DNA from: Deltaproteobacteria bacterium
GTDB taxonomy: Bacteria; Myxococcota_A; Polyangia; Haliangiales; Haliangiaceae
DNA length: 64,000 nucleotides
Direction: 5' to 3'
Assembly: GCA_021413675.1 (NCBI GenBank)
Contig: JAIOQA010000199.1
Location: forward strand, 1-64,000
Position 1 is the first letter of the stretch, and each line of letters starts with the position of its first letter. A model generated the notes under the pieces. That model worked only from the letters and a program-made list of their open reading frames with translations. It did no database searches and was not told the DNA's origin. Positions 8,413 through 18,863 of the stretch are shown one piece after another. The position numbers and the translations under genes are program-made.

Positions 8413-9528
8413 TCAGCGGGCCGCGAGCGCGGCGCGCGCCGGCGCCGCCGGGACGAACGCGATGCGGTGCCCATCGGTGCCCGCGCTGGCCGAGGCGAGT
8501 GCGCCAAACGCGTCGCGGGCCGACGAGTAGAACGCGGCCATCGGATAGGTGTCGGGCGGCAGCGCGACCGGGACCGCCTTGCACGTCGCGGGATCGTACA
8601 GCCACATCGGCGCGCGCGCCGCGGTCTCGTGCGCGCCCCACAGCAGCAAGGTCGCGCCCGGCCCCGGGCGGACGAACGCGAAGTGGTCGTCGGGCAGGTG
8701 CGCACACGGCGCGGTGCTGCCTGGCGTGATCTCGACCAGCCGCTGGCCGCTGATCGTGAAGAAGCCGGTCGCGGTCGGGACCGCGCTGAGGCCACTGTTG
8801 TTGTGGTTGTCGGCGAGATCCGGCGCGGTCACGCGCACGAGCGTGTCGCCATCGCGCTCGAACAGCCGCCCGGCCCAGACGATCAGATCGCGCTCGCCGC
8901 AGGCCATCACGCCGGTCAGGCTCCACGCGTCGCTGGTCGCGTCGCGGTCGAGGCCGGCCGCTGGCACGAGCGCCGCGCCGACCTGGAGGTACGGCACCTG
9001 CGCGTGCATGTGGTCGTAGCGGCGGTGGGTGCCGAGGTGCCCGGGGATCGCGACGATCCGGTCGCCGGTGAAGCCGATGCCCGCAAACTCGACGAGCTTC
9101 TTCATCGGGTGGTCGACGGCGGCGCGCGGATCGAGGGATGGCGGGAACACGCGCGCGTAGCGCGGCTTCTTGCGCAGCCCGAGCAACGCCGCGAGGCGGC
9201 CATCGCGCGCGGTTCCGCACGCCTGCACGAACTCGGCGGCGAGCGGGCGCAGGCGCGGCGGATCGGCGAGGTCGAGCACCGCCGCGCACTCGAGGATCGG
9301 GCACGTGAGGATCAGCGCGTCGCCGTGGCGACCGGCGATCGCGAGCGCCGCGAAGCCGCCGACGGTGAGGCCGGTCGGGTCGTGGGCGACGACGCGCAGC
9401 TCGAGATCGTCGAGCCCGGCGGTGGGCGCGGGCGACGCGGTGCGCGCCGCCCTGGCAGCCGGCGCCTTGGCAGGTGGCGCGGCCTTGGTCTTCGCGGCGG
9501 GCTTCTTGGTCCTGGCGGGCTTGGCCAC
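8413..9528 (-). CDS. predicted beta-propeller-like protein, unknown
   Basis: 371 residues, GTG start at 9528. The first 30 residues are a Lys/Ala/Pro-rich disordered tail (KPARTKKPAAKTKAAPPAK). The rest is a series of beta-strand-like blocks with recurring hydrophobic-D/E-G-D patterns (GGFAALAIAGRHGDALILTCP, GIGFTGDRIVAIPGH, ATGFFTISGQRLVEITPG, GPGATLLLWGAHETAARAP), suggesting a six- or seven-bladed propeller. No signal peptide or catalytic motif is seen, so it is probably cytoplasmic, with a nucleic-acid- or polyphosphate-sticky basic tail. Function unknown. It is convergent with the FkbM gene, 11 bases between stops, and divergent from the lipoprotein gene. Confidence 0.6.
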   Translation of the reverse strand: MAKPARTKKPAAKTKAAPPAKAPAARAARTASPAPTAGLDDLELRVVAHDPTGLTVGGFAALAIAGRHGDALILTCPILECAAVLDLADPPRLRPLAAEFVQACGTARDGRLAALLGLRKKPRYARVFPPSLDPRAAVDHPMKKLVEFAGIGFTGDRIVAIPGHLGTHRRYDHMHAQVPYLQVGAALVPAAGLDRDATSDAWSLTGVMACGERDLIVWAGRLFERDGDTLVRVTAPDLADNHNNSGLSAVPTATGFFTISGQRLVEITPGSTAPCAHLPDDHFAFVRPGPGATLLLWGAHETAARAPMWLYDPATCKAVPVALPPDTYPMAAFYSSARDAFGALASASAGTDGHRIAFVPAAPARAALAAR

Positions 9529-9816
9529 GCCCGATCGTACCAGCGACAGATCCGCAGCTGGCGCGTGCTCGCGCGCGCGCATGCAATGGCCAACACACGT
9601 CGGAGCGCGCGAGAGCGCAATGCGACCGCGCACGCGTCGCGGACGATCGCCGCGACGATGTGGCGCGCTCGCGTGCGCTCCTGTCACGACCGCGCACGTC
9701 GCATCGCGCGACGGTGAGAGCACCGTGAGTGAGAGAAAGGCGCTGCGGAGCGACGGCGTACGAGTGCGCGACTCGCGTGCACCGCGGTGGTGCCGCGCGG
9801 TCACCATGGAGGATTC

Positions 9817-11292
9817 ATGTTCGATCATCTCTCTCCGTCTCTGCCCTCGCGCGCGCCGTCGTGGCGCTCCTGCGGGATCGCGCTCGCCTGCGCTGCCGCC
9901 CTCGCGGCGTGCGACGCGCTCGATCTCGCGTCCGAGACCGCCGCGGTCGGCGGCCTCTCGACCTACGACGTCGGCGTGGACTACCACGCGACCGGCGCCG
10001 ACTTCTCGGCCAGCCCATTCCTCACGCAGTACGACACGCCATCGGTCCGGCAGACCGTGCTCGCGCAGCTGCAGGGCATGGCGGATCACGGCGCGACCGT
10101 GATCTCGACGCGCATCTGGTTCGTCACCTCGCCCGGTGGCGCCGACTACGGTGAGCACTGGCGCGCGCACTTTCCGATGAGCGCGCAGGAGCAGGCCAAC
10201 CTCCGCGCGTACGCGCAGGACGTCGCCAGCATCGTCGGCAGCGGCGGCAACCGGCTCCGCCTCGACGTCACCACGCTCTGGCTCGGCGACGCCGACTACC
10301 AGCTCGGCAACCCGGCGACCGGCCTGGGCTGGGGCAACCTCTCCGCGGCCGACTTCACCAGTCGCATCCAGGCCACGGTCGACAGCGTGGTCACCGCCGT
10401 CACCGGGGTCACCCGGCCCGATGGGGTCCAGGTCGTCGACACGATCTACTTCGACGGCGAGGTCATGATCGGCGCGAAGCCCAACCAGGAGTGGTTCCTG
10501 TCGACGCACTACCCGGGCTTCGTCGCGCGCGTGAACCAGGGCGGCTTCACGCCGTCGCTGTACTTCAACGCGGCGGCGTCGCAGGCCGAGGTCCTCGACA
10601 ACGGCTTCGTCGATTCGACGTACCCGATCCTGAACCAGCACCGATCGATGTACTGGATCTATCGCAGCCTGCGGTTCATGCACGATCACGGGCTGCCGCT
10701 GCCGCCGCGCATCGACTTCTCGCTGTACCCGACCTCGACCGGCGCCTCCTACGGCCAGCTGATCGGGCGCGTGCTCGACGACGCCGATGCCACGCTGCCG
10801 TCGCTGGGCGCGCCACAGCTGTACGGCGCCGCGGAGACCTTCTACTACCTCGACAACACCGCGCGCGAGGCGCTCGGGCACGCGTTCGGCGCGGCGGCGG
10901 CGGCCAACTCGCGGCTCCGGCGCGTGACGTTCTGGACCGCGCCCGACGGCGGCGGCAATGGCGTCAACGCGGCGTACCCGTTCGAGGTCGAGGACTTCTT
11001 CCCGCCGGGCAGCGGCGGCGGCAACCTGGTCACGGCGATCGCCTGCGAGTCATCCGGTGGCGGCCGGTACAGCTGCACCGGCGACATCTCCGGCGGCAAC
11101 CCGCCGTACGCGGCGACCTGGCAGGGCGTCAGCAACACCAGCGTCGACCCGGGGTACGTGCACAACCTGGGCTACGCGGTGGGTTCGTGCGCGATCAACA
11201 AGCGCGGCACGGTGTCGTTCACCGTCAGCGACGCCGCCGGCAACGTCGCCGCGGTGCAGGGCGGCTTCCAGTGCACGCGGTTCGCGAACTGA
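9817..11292 (+). CDS. secreted lipoprotein with TIM-barrel-like domain
   Basis: 491 residues. The ATG at 9817 is preceded at perfect spacing by GGAGGA (9808-9813), which rules out the earlier in-frame start at 9787. The N-terminus has a basic region, the hydrophobic core GIALACAAALAAC and a lipobox Cys at about residue 26. The mature domain (about 45-380) opens STYDVGVDYHATGADF. It contains VVDTIYFDGEVMIG and FTPSLYFNAA segments that look like alternating strands and helices of a glycoside-hydrolase-like barrel. Asp/Glu at FDGE could be catalytic; this is inference. From about residue 400, three Cys-containing stretches form an Ig/PKD-like tail. Surface-attached, possibly glycan-degrading. 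Confidence 0.65.
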   Translation: MFDHLSPSLPSRAPSWRSCGIALACAAALAACDALDLASETAAVGGLSTYDVGVDYHATGADFSASPFLTQYDTPSVRQTVLAQLQGMADHGATVISTRIWFVTSPGGADYGEHWRAHFPMSAQEQANLRAYAQDVASIVGSGGNRLRLDVTTLWLGDADYQLGNPATGLGWGNLSAADFTSRIQATVDSVVTAVTGVTRPDGVQVVDTIYFDGEVMIGAKPNQEWFLSTHYPGFVARVNQGGFTPSLYFNAAASQAEVLDNGFVDSTYPILNQHRSMYWIYRSLRFMHDHGLPLPPRIDFSLYPTSTGASYGQLIGRVLDDADATLPSLGAPQLYGAAETFYYLDNTAREALGHAFGAAAAANSRLRRVTFWTAPDGGGNGVNAAYPFEVEDFFPPGSGGGNLVTAIACESSGGGRYSCTGDISGGNPPYAATWQGVSNTSVDPGYVHNLGYAVGSCAINKRGTVSFTVSDAAGNVAAVQGGFQCTRFAN

Positions 11293-11296
11293 CGGC

Positions 11297-13096
11297 TCAG
11301 CGGCAGATCCGCATCCGGCGGGTGTTCACGAGATCCGTCGGGGCCGCGCCCGGCTCGTCGGGGGTCACCAGCACGCTCGCGGCGGGCGCCGGGTAGCCGA
11401 GCAGGTAGCCCTGCGCCAGATCGCAGCGGAGCGACGACAGGAACGCGAGCTGCTCGGCGGTCTCGACGCCTTCGGCCAGCACCTCGAGCCCGAGGTGGTG
11501 GCCGAGCGTGACGATCGCCTGCGTCACCGTCGCGCGCTCGCCGTCGGCGGTGACGTTGTCGATGAACGAGCGATCGATCTTGAGGCAGTCGACGGCGAAG
11601 CGGGTCAGGTACGACAGCGACGAGTAGCCGGTGCCGAAGTCGTCGATCGCCAGGCGCACGCCCATCGCCCGCAGCTCGCCGAGCACCGCGGTGGTGCGCG
11701 GGACGTCGGTCATGAGCATGCTCTCGGTGATCTCGAGCTCGAGGCTGCGCGGGGCCACGTGGAACTGCGCGAGGCTCCGGCGCACGCACTCGACCAGGCC
11801 GGGTCGCTCGATCTGGCGCGCCGACAGGTTCACGGCCATCCGCAGGTGGCGGTGGCCGCGCGCGTGCCACTCGGCGAGCTGCGCGCAGGCCCGCTCGATC
11901 ACCCAGGCGCCGACCGCGACGATCCGCCCGTTGTCCTCGAGCAGCGGCACGAACTCGGTCGGCGGGACCTGCGCGCCGTTGCCGCGGCGCCAGCGGAGCA
12001 GCGCCTCGAGCGCGACCATGCGGCGGCCCTCGATCGTGAACTGCGGCTGGAACTCGAGCGAGAGCTCGCCGCGCTCGAGCGCGTGCTGCAGCTCGGAGCC
12101 GAGGTCGAGGCGCGCCTGCGCGGCCGCGCTCGACGCGCCGAAGACCTGGACGTTGTCGCGACCGCACGACTTGGCGACGTACATCGCGGAGTCGGCGGCC
12201 TTGAGCAGGTCGTCGACCGCGCCCGCCACCTCGGGATAACAGGCGACGCCCACGCTCGCGGTCACGACCAGGTGGCGATCGCCGACGACGATCGGGCGGG
12301 CCAGCGCGCGGACGATCCGCTCGGCGACCTCGGTCGGCCGCGACGTGCGATCGAGATCGTCGAGGAACACCGCGAACTCGTCACCGCCGAGCCGCGCGAC
12401 CACGTCGCTCGATCGCACCAGCTCGTGCAGCCGGTTGCTGACCTCGCACAGCACCGCGTCGCCCGCGTCGTGGCCGCAGGTGTCGTTGATCGCCTTGAAC
12501 CGATCGAGGTCGATGAACAGCACCGCGCACGCGAGGTTGCGGCGGCTCCCCAGCGTCGCCTCGATCCGCTCGCGCAGCGCGACCCGGTTGGCGGCGCCGG
12601 TCAGCGGATCGTGACGGGTGAGGTGCAGCAGGCGGTTCGAGGCCTGCTTGCGCTCGCGGCCGTGGCGGAGCGTGCGGCGGAGCGTCGGCGCGTCGACCTG
12701 GCCCTTGACCAGGTAGTCCTGGGCGCCGCACTGCAAGGCCTCCATCGCGAGCTCCTCGTCGTCGAGCCCGCTCAGCACGATCAGCGTGACCCCGGGCGCC
12801 GCCGGTTGCAGCCGGCGGATCGCCTCCAGGCCATGGGCGTCGGGGAGCGTGAGGTCGGTGATGACGAAGTCGAAGGCGCGGTGCGCGAGCGCGACCATCG
12901 CCTCGGCCACGCTGGTGGCCTGCTCGATCGTCATGCCCGGCAGCTCGGTCAGGTGGTCGATGACCAGCATCGCGTCGCCGGGGTTGTCCTCGACGAGCAG
13001 CACGCGCCCGGGCTCGCCCCAGGACGGGGTGGCTCTGCGGGCGATGTGGTGCGCGTCGACTCCCAGCGCCTGCCCCGGCAAGGACGCGTCACTCAT
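11297..13096 (-). CDS. REC-GGDEF-EAL cyclic-di-GMP enzyme
   Basis: 599 residues. The receiver domain (about 31-145) has acidic pair ED36-37, phospho-acceptor D81 (FVITDLTLPD) and K131. The GGDEF domain (about 155-320) has an intact RLGGDEF at 237-241 and an inhibitory-site RSSD (228-231) five residues before it. The EAL domain (about 330-580) has VALEALLRW at 361-369, DDFGTGYSSLSY, KIDRSF and AEGVE, so both cyclase and phosphodiesterase residues appear complete. It should make or break cyclic di-GMP under control of phosphorylation. It is the last gene of the Kai cluster, 48 bases after the hybrid kinase, and is the obvious output enzyme. Which activity dominates cannot be read from sequence. 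Confidence 0.9.
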   Translation of the reverse strand: MSDASLPGQALGVDAHHIARRATPSWGEPGRVLLVEDNPGDAMLVIDHLTELPGMTIEQATSVAEAMVALAHRAFDFVITDLTLPDAHGLEAIRRLQPAAPGVTLIVLSGLDDEELAMEALQCGAQDYLVKGQVDAPTLRRTLRHGRERKQASNRLLHLTRHDPLTGAANRVALRERIEATLGSRRNLACAVLFIDLDRFKAINDTCGHDAGDAVLCEVSNRLHELVRSSDVVARLGGDEFAVFLDDLDRTSRPTEVAERIVRALARPIVVGDRHLVVTASVGVACYPEVAGAVDDLLKAADSAMYVAKSCGRDNVQVFGASSAAAQARLDLGSELQHALERGELSLEFQPQFTIEGRRMVALEALLRWRRGNGAQVPPTEFVPLLEDNGRIVAVGAWVIERACAQLAEWHARGHRHLRMAVNLSARQIERPGLVECVRRSLAQFHVAPRSLELEITESMLMTDVPRTTAVLGELRAMGVRLAIDDFGTGYSSLSYLTRFAVDCLKIDRSFIDNVTADGERATVTQAIVTLGHHLGLEVLAEGVETAEQLAFLSSLRCDLAQGYLLGYPAPAASVLVTPDEPGAAPTDLVNTRRMRICR

Positions 13097-13144
13097 GCCT
13101 CTCGATCTCGGCCGGAACCGGCGCGGCTGTAGGCCGCTGTCGCG

Positions 13145-14982
<1,838 letters not shown>

Positions 14983-14983
<1 letters not shown>

Positions 14984-16524
14984 CAGGCACCCGCGTGGGG
15001 GTCGTCCGGCGCGGACGCGAACATGTTGTTCAGCCGGCTGCGCTCGGAGTCGAAGGTGTAGGTCGGGGTGCCGCTCAGGATGCCGTGGACGCCGCGGAAC
15101 GGTCCGTGGATGTGTGGGCCGGTGCTGTCGATCGTGTACTCGCGGATGTCCTTGTCGTGGTACGTGCCGCGCATCTTGAGCACGGTCAGGCCGCGGCGCA
15201 TCTCGCCGTGCAGCTCGACGTAGCGCAGCAGGATGATCGTGTCGGTGATCGTCGAGATGTGGGTCTCGGTGATCGACTCGCCGCCGGCCAGCATCGAGGT
15301 CGTGTTGGTCAGCATGCCGGTGATCTCGAGGTGCTTGATCGTGCTGGTCAGCGCGATCACGAACTCGCGGAACGACTTCGGGGTCGAGACCCGCTCGAAC
15401 GCCGACATGCTGTCGATCGCGACCCGCGCCGGCTTGAAGTCGAGGATGTCGCGCTTCATCTGGATCAGGTGATCCTCGAGGCCCATCACCTCGGGGTACC
15501 GGCAGACGATCCGCAGGAGCCCGTCCTTCTCGGCCTGCTCGAAGTCGACGCCCCACGACGCGGCGTTACGCGTGAGCTGCTCGCGACTCTCCTCGGCGCC
15601 GAACAACAGCGCGCGCTCGCCCGCGGCGATCGCGGCCTTGATGTACTGCGAGACCATCAGCGTCTTGCCGGTGCCGGTCGCGCCGCTGGTCAGGATGATC
15701 GAGTCGCGGTACATGCCGCCGCCGCACATCTTGTCGAGCTCGGGCACGCCCGAGGACACGCGGATCTGCGACGAGCGCTGCTTCAGCTCGATCGCCGACA
15801 GCGGGATGATCGTCACGCCGTCCTCGCCATCGATCGTGAACGGGTACTCGCCCTTGTGGTGGGTGGCGCCGCGGAACTTCAGGATCTCGACCGTCCGGCG
15901 CCGCTTCTCCTGCTCGAGCCGGTTGCGCAGCAGGATGACGTTGTCGGCGACGAACTCCTCGACGCCCCACCGGCCGACGCCGCCCTCCTCGTCGGTGCGC
16001 TCCATCGTGATCAGCGTGGTCACGCCGAGCTGCCGCAGCCCGGCGGCGATCCGGTGGAGCTCGCGGCGGATGATGTTGGGGTCGGTGAGCTGCGGGAACA
16101 GCGCGCCGATCGCGTCGAGGATCACGCGCTTGGCATTGACCGTGCGGATCGCGTTCTCGATCCGCGCCAGCAGCGCCGACAGATCGTAGGGGCCGGTGGT
16201 GATCGTCTCCTCGCCGGGCTCGGGGGTCGCGTCGACGACGGCGATCCGCTTGTCCGCCAGCAGGCCCTCGAGATCCCAGCCGAACGACCGCACGTTCTGC
16301 ATGAGATCGATCGGGGCCTCCTCGAAGGTGACGAAGACGCCGTTCTCCTCGAACTGGCGCACGCCGGACAGCAGGAACTGCAAGGCGAGCACGGTCTTGC
16401 CGCTGCCGGCGGTGCCGGAGATGAGCGTGCTGCGGCCCTTGGGGATCCCGCCGTTGGCGATCTGGTCGAAGCCGATGATGCCGGTGGGTAGCTTGGTCAG
16501 CTCGAGGGGCGGTAGGCGGCTCAT
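14983..16524 (-). CDS. kaiC: KaiC, circadian-clock-type double ATPase/kinase
   Basis: 513 residues, essentially the length of cyanobacterial KaiC (519). The CI domain (about 1-245) has Walker A GTAGSGKT 37-44 and catalytic Glu pair E68-E69. The CII domain has Walker A GATGTGKT 281-288 and Glu pair E311-E312. [14 protein letters not shown] (417-430) aligns with the cyanobacterial phosphorylation segment, placing T419, S424 and T425 at the positions of T426, S431 and T432. The tail after about 480 ([18 protein letters not shown]) resembles the A-loop and KaiA-binding tail. It should form a hexameric ATPase and autokinase/autophosphatase. Its ATG overlaps the kaiB stop by four bases. Short two-domain KaiC homologues of other functions exist, but the conserved phosphosites favour a true KaiC. 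Confidence 0.95.
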
Positions 16525-16814
16525 GGGTGCATTCCTCGGTCGAGGTGTTCGAGATCGAGGCCGATCAGGACGCGCTCGCGGTCGCTGAGGTCGCCGATGA
16601 TCTTGCGGACCGGCTCGGGCAGGCGCTTGACCAGGGTCGGCGTCGCGAGGATCTTCTCGCGCTCGGCCAGCGCCGGATGCTCGAGCACGTCGATGACCTC
16701 GACCTCGTAGAGCCCGGGGAACTCGCCCTCGCAGATCCGCCGCAGGTTGTCGATGGCGCGCTGCGACTGCGACGTTCGCCCGGTGATGTACAGCCGCAGC
16801 TTGAAGTGGCTCAT
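16521..16814 (-). CDS. kaiB: KaiB, KaiC partner (thioredoxin-like fold-switcher)
   Basis: 97 residues, close to the cyanobacterial length of about 102. Family hallmarks are all present: [54 protein letters not shown] and [16 protein letters not shown]. The last block is the part that refolds when cyanobacterial KaiB switches to the KaiC-binding form. It is expected to bind phosphorylated KaiC on the CI ring and to gate other factors. It lacks the acidic C-terminal extension seen in Synechococcus. It is flanked by ATGA overlaps on both sides: the preceding receiver protein upstream and kaiC downstream. Confidence 0.96.
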   Translation of the reverse strand: MSHFKLRLYITGRTSQSQRAIDNLRRICEGEFPGLYEVEVIDVLEHPALAEREKILATPTLVKRLPEPVRKIIGDLSDRERVLIGLDLEHLDRGMHP

Positions 16815-17659
16815 GATCGTTCTCCTTGGCCGAAGCGTCGCCGCTGGCCGACGCGGTAGTACTCGACGAGCAGGCCCATCATCTCGAGCGCGAGCAGGCG
16901 GGCCTCGACGGCCAGCGATCGCGCCCGCGGGCCGTCCGCGATCGCGATCGCGCGGTCGAGCGCGGTCACGTGCAGGTCGAGCAGATCGCGGGGGCCGCCG
17001 CTGGCGTCGCCGACCGACGTGATGATGCGCTCGGCCTGGACCCGCGGGACCTCGATGCGCTCGACCTCGTACGCCAGGTAGGGCTCGAGCAAGACGAAGT
17101 ACGCGCGGACGAGCTCCTCGAACCGGGCCGGATCGCGGGCCGCGATGGCGCCGGTCCCGGCGATCGCCGCGGTCACGAGGGTGGTCTGCGCGCGCGACGA
17201 CAGCGCGCGGTAGCGATCGAGCTGACCCTGCAGCTCGCGCACCTGGGCCTCGCGCACGCGGGTCAGCGCGTAGCCGATCGCGCGGTTGAGGTTGCGGGCG
17301 CGGGTGTCGTGCTTGGCGAGGTAGTCCTGCGCGCCGGCGTCGATGCACGCCAGCGCGAGCGCTTCGTCGTCGGAGCCGGTCAGCACCACGATCGGCACGT
17401 CGGTCGCGACGTGGCGCAGCGCGCGCACGCTCTCGACGCCCGCGCAGTCGGGGAGGCTGAGATCGAGCACGACCACGTCGATGGCGCGGGCCCGGAGCCG
17501 ATCGACCGCCTGGTCCATGCGCGGGACGTGCACCACCTGGTACTGGCCCAGGCCTTCGTCCAGCATCGAGCTCACCAGCTCGGCGTCGCCGGCGTTGTCC
17601 TCGACCAGCAACAGCACGCGCGGCGGCGAGCCCTCGGTCATCGTCGGTGCACCGATCAT
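16811..17659 (-). CDS. REC plus KaiA/RsbU-like helical domain (candidate KaiA)
   Basis: 282 residues; the ATG at 17659 is used, and a second at 17641 is possible. The receiver (about 14-125) is canonical: E20-D21, phospho-acceptor D66, T94, K116. A linker helix (about 125-165) leads to a helical domain, 177-272. This carries [30 protein letters not shown] and [21 protein letters not shown], which I can align by eye with the RsbU N-terminal bundle and with the KaiA C-terminal domain (SCOP KaiA/RbsU domain). Cyanobacterial KaiA has the same layout and nearly the same length (284), but its receiver is a pseudo-receiver. It is coupled to kaiB by an ATGA overlap. KaiA-like stimulation of KaiC, controlled by phosphorylation, is my inference. 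Confidence 0.8.
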   Translation of the reverse strand: MIGAPTMTEGSPPRVLLLVEDNAGDAELVSSMLDEGLGQYQVVHVPRMDQAVDRLRARAIDVVVLDLSLPDCAGVESVRALRHVATDVPIVVLTGSDDEALALACIDAGAQDYLAKHDTRARNLNRAIGYALTRVREAQVRELQGQLDRYRALSSRAQTTLVTAAIAGTGAIAARDPARFEELVRAYFVLLEPYLAYEVERIEVPRVQAERIITSVGDASGGPRDLLDLHVTALDRAIAIADGPRARSLAVEARLLALEMMGLLVEYYRVGQRRRFGQGERS

Positions 17660-17690
17660 CCACGGCCATCGTGGACCCCTGGCGAACGCT

Positions 17691-17734
17691 GGCCAGTCGG
17701 TGATCGCGGCAACCGCTGTCGGGATGTTGCCGAC
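17691..17734 (-). promoter_or_regulatory. palindrome plus conserved box before candidate kaiA
   Basis: On the minus strand a 17-base near-palindrome (GTCGGCAACATCCCGAC, 17734-17718; one arm mismatch) is followed after 12 bases by GATCACCGACTGGCC (17705-17691), which ends 31 bases before the start at 17659. The same two elements at the same spacing precede the neighbouring stand-alone receiver gene, so this is probably an operator or promoter shared within the cluster. The binding protein is unknown; the NarL-type regulator two genes upstream is a candidate. Confidence 0.55.
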
Positions 17735-17746
17735 TCCGATCGATCG

Positions 17747-18136
17747 TCAGCCCGCCGCCGCGCCGAGGAGGTCACGGAGGACCTCCCCCACACGGTCGCA
17801 GTCGAGGGCCTTGACGAGCACGCGATCGGCGCCGCCGGCCAGGCACGCCTCGCGCAGCGACGGCTCGTTGCTGGCGGTGAGCACGACCACCACGCACGGC
17901 CGCGCGCTGGCCCGGATCGTCGCGAGCATGGTCAGGCCGCTCGCGGCGCCGAGCTGGAGATCGAGGACGACCGCGTCGGGGCGGCTGGTCTCCCACGCGT
18001 GCAACGCCTGCGCGAGATCGTCGATCGGCGGCGCGACCTCGAACAGCTCGAGCTCTTCGACCTGCTGGACGATGCGCCGGGCGACCTCGGGAGCGTCGTC
18101 GACGACGAGCACGCGCGGTCGCGGGTGCCAGCACAT
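17747..18136 (-). CDS. stand-alone response regulator receiver
   Basis: 129 residues, receiver domain only. Acidic pair VVDD (11-14), phospho-acceptor D59 in [19 protein letters not shown] (Thr of the switch) and VKA lysine near residue 109. There is no output domain, so it acts as a phosphate sink, relay or protein-binding switch, like CheY or Spo0F. It lies between the NarL-type regulator and the candidate KaiA gene, with intergenic gaps of about 90 bases on both sides that hold the shared palindrome element. It may pass phosphate between the cluster's kinases. Confidence 0.88.
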   Translation of the reverse strand: MCWHPRPRVLVVDDAPEVARRIVQQVEELELFEVAPPIDDLAQALHAWETSRPDAVVLDLQLGAASGLTMLATIRASARPCVVVVLTASNEPSLREACLAGGADRVLVKALDCDRVGEVLRDLLGAAAG

Positions 18137-18166
18137 CCTCGCACCCTGCCCATCTGTCGCGGGTGC

Positions 18167-18211
18167 GGCCAGTCGGTGGATCTGCCACGAGCGCGTCGGC
18201 AGTTTGCCGAC
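18167..18211 (-). promoter_or_regulatory. palindrome plus conserved box before receiver gene
   Basis: On the minus strand a perfect 7-bp-arm palindrome with 3-base spacer (GTCGGCAAACTGCCGAC, 18211-18195) is followed after 12 bases by GATCCACCGACTGGCC (18182-18167), ending 30 bases before the receiver start at 18136. This repeats the arrangement at 17691-17734, with ACCGACTGGCC identical in both. It reads as a duplicated operator or promoter module. Confidence 0.6.
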
Positions 18212-18227
18212 AGGCGCGAGTGGTGGG

Positions 18228-18863
18228 TCAGGTCACGAGCTTCTGATGCAGCGCGTAGCGCGCGATCTCGACGTAGGTCGTGAGCCCGGTCTTCTCGCGG
18301 ATGCGCGCGACGTAGGTCGCCACGGTCTTGTCGCTGACCTCGAGCTCGGCCGCGATCTCCTTGATCGCGCGGCCCAGCGCGATCAGGCGGAAGATCTCGA
18401 GCTCGCGCGGCGACAGCCGATCGTGCCGCGACTCGGTCACCGGCGCGGGCCGCAGGCTGGTCGCGATCTCGGCGGCGGTGTCGGGGTGCAGGTACGTGCC
18501 GCCCGCCGCGACCCGGGCGATCGCCTCGACGAGATCGTCGGCGGCGCGGTGCTTGTGGATGAGGCCGCTGGCGCCGGCCTTCATGGTCTCGACGACGTAC
18601 TCGATCCCGGTCGCGGCGGTGAGGACCAGCACCGGCACGCGCGGCGCGGCCTCGCGGATCGCGGCGAGGCCATCGAGCACGGTCGCGCCGGGCATGAACA
18701 CGTCGAGCAGGATCAGGTCCCAGGGCTGGGTCGGGAGCATGGCGCGGAGCGCGCCGTGATCGCCGGCCTCGCTGATCGCGACCTCGGGCCACGCCTCGCG
18801 CAGGATCTCGCGCAGGCCGCGGCGCGTGACCTCGTGGTCGTCGGCGATCAGGGCGTGGTTCAT
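18228..18863 (-). CDS. NarL/LuxR-type response regulator
   Basis: 211 residues. The receiver (1-120) has ADD at 7-9, phospho-acceptor D54 (ILLDVFMPG) and a VLVLTAAT switch region. The LuxR-type helix-turn-helix (about 145-205) contains LSPRELEIFRLIALGRAIKEIAAELEVSD with the usual KTVATYVARIREKTG recognition helix. It is a DNA-binding transcription regulator activated by phosphorylation. The ATG overlaps the upstream HisKA_3 kinase stop (ATGA), making a textbook NarX-NarL type pair. The nearby palindromes at 17718 and 18195 are plausible targets for this dimeric regulator. Confidence 0.93.
   Translation of the reverse strand: MNHALIADDHEVTRRGLREILREAWPEVAISEAGDHGALRAMLPTQPWDLILLDVFMPGATVLDGLAAIREAAPRVPVLVLTAATGIEYVVETMKAGASGLIHKHRAADDLVEAIARVAAGGTYLHPDTAAEIATSLRPAPVTESRHDRLSPRELEIFRLIALGRAIKEIAAELEVSDKTVATYVARIREKTGLTTYVEIARYALHQKLVT

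Noticed and set aside
14995-16491. Long plus-strand open frame antisense to kaiC
   Set aside because: KaiC is certain on the opposite strand; the antisense product has no recognisable domain.
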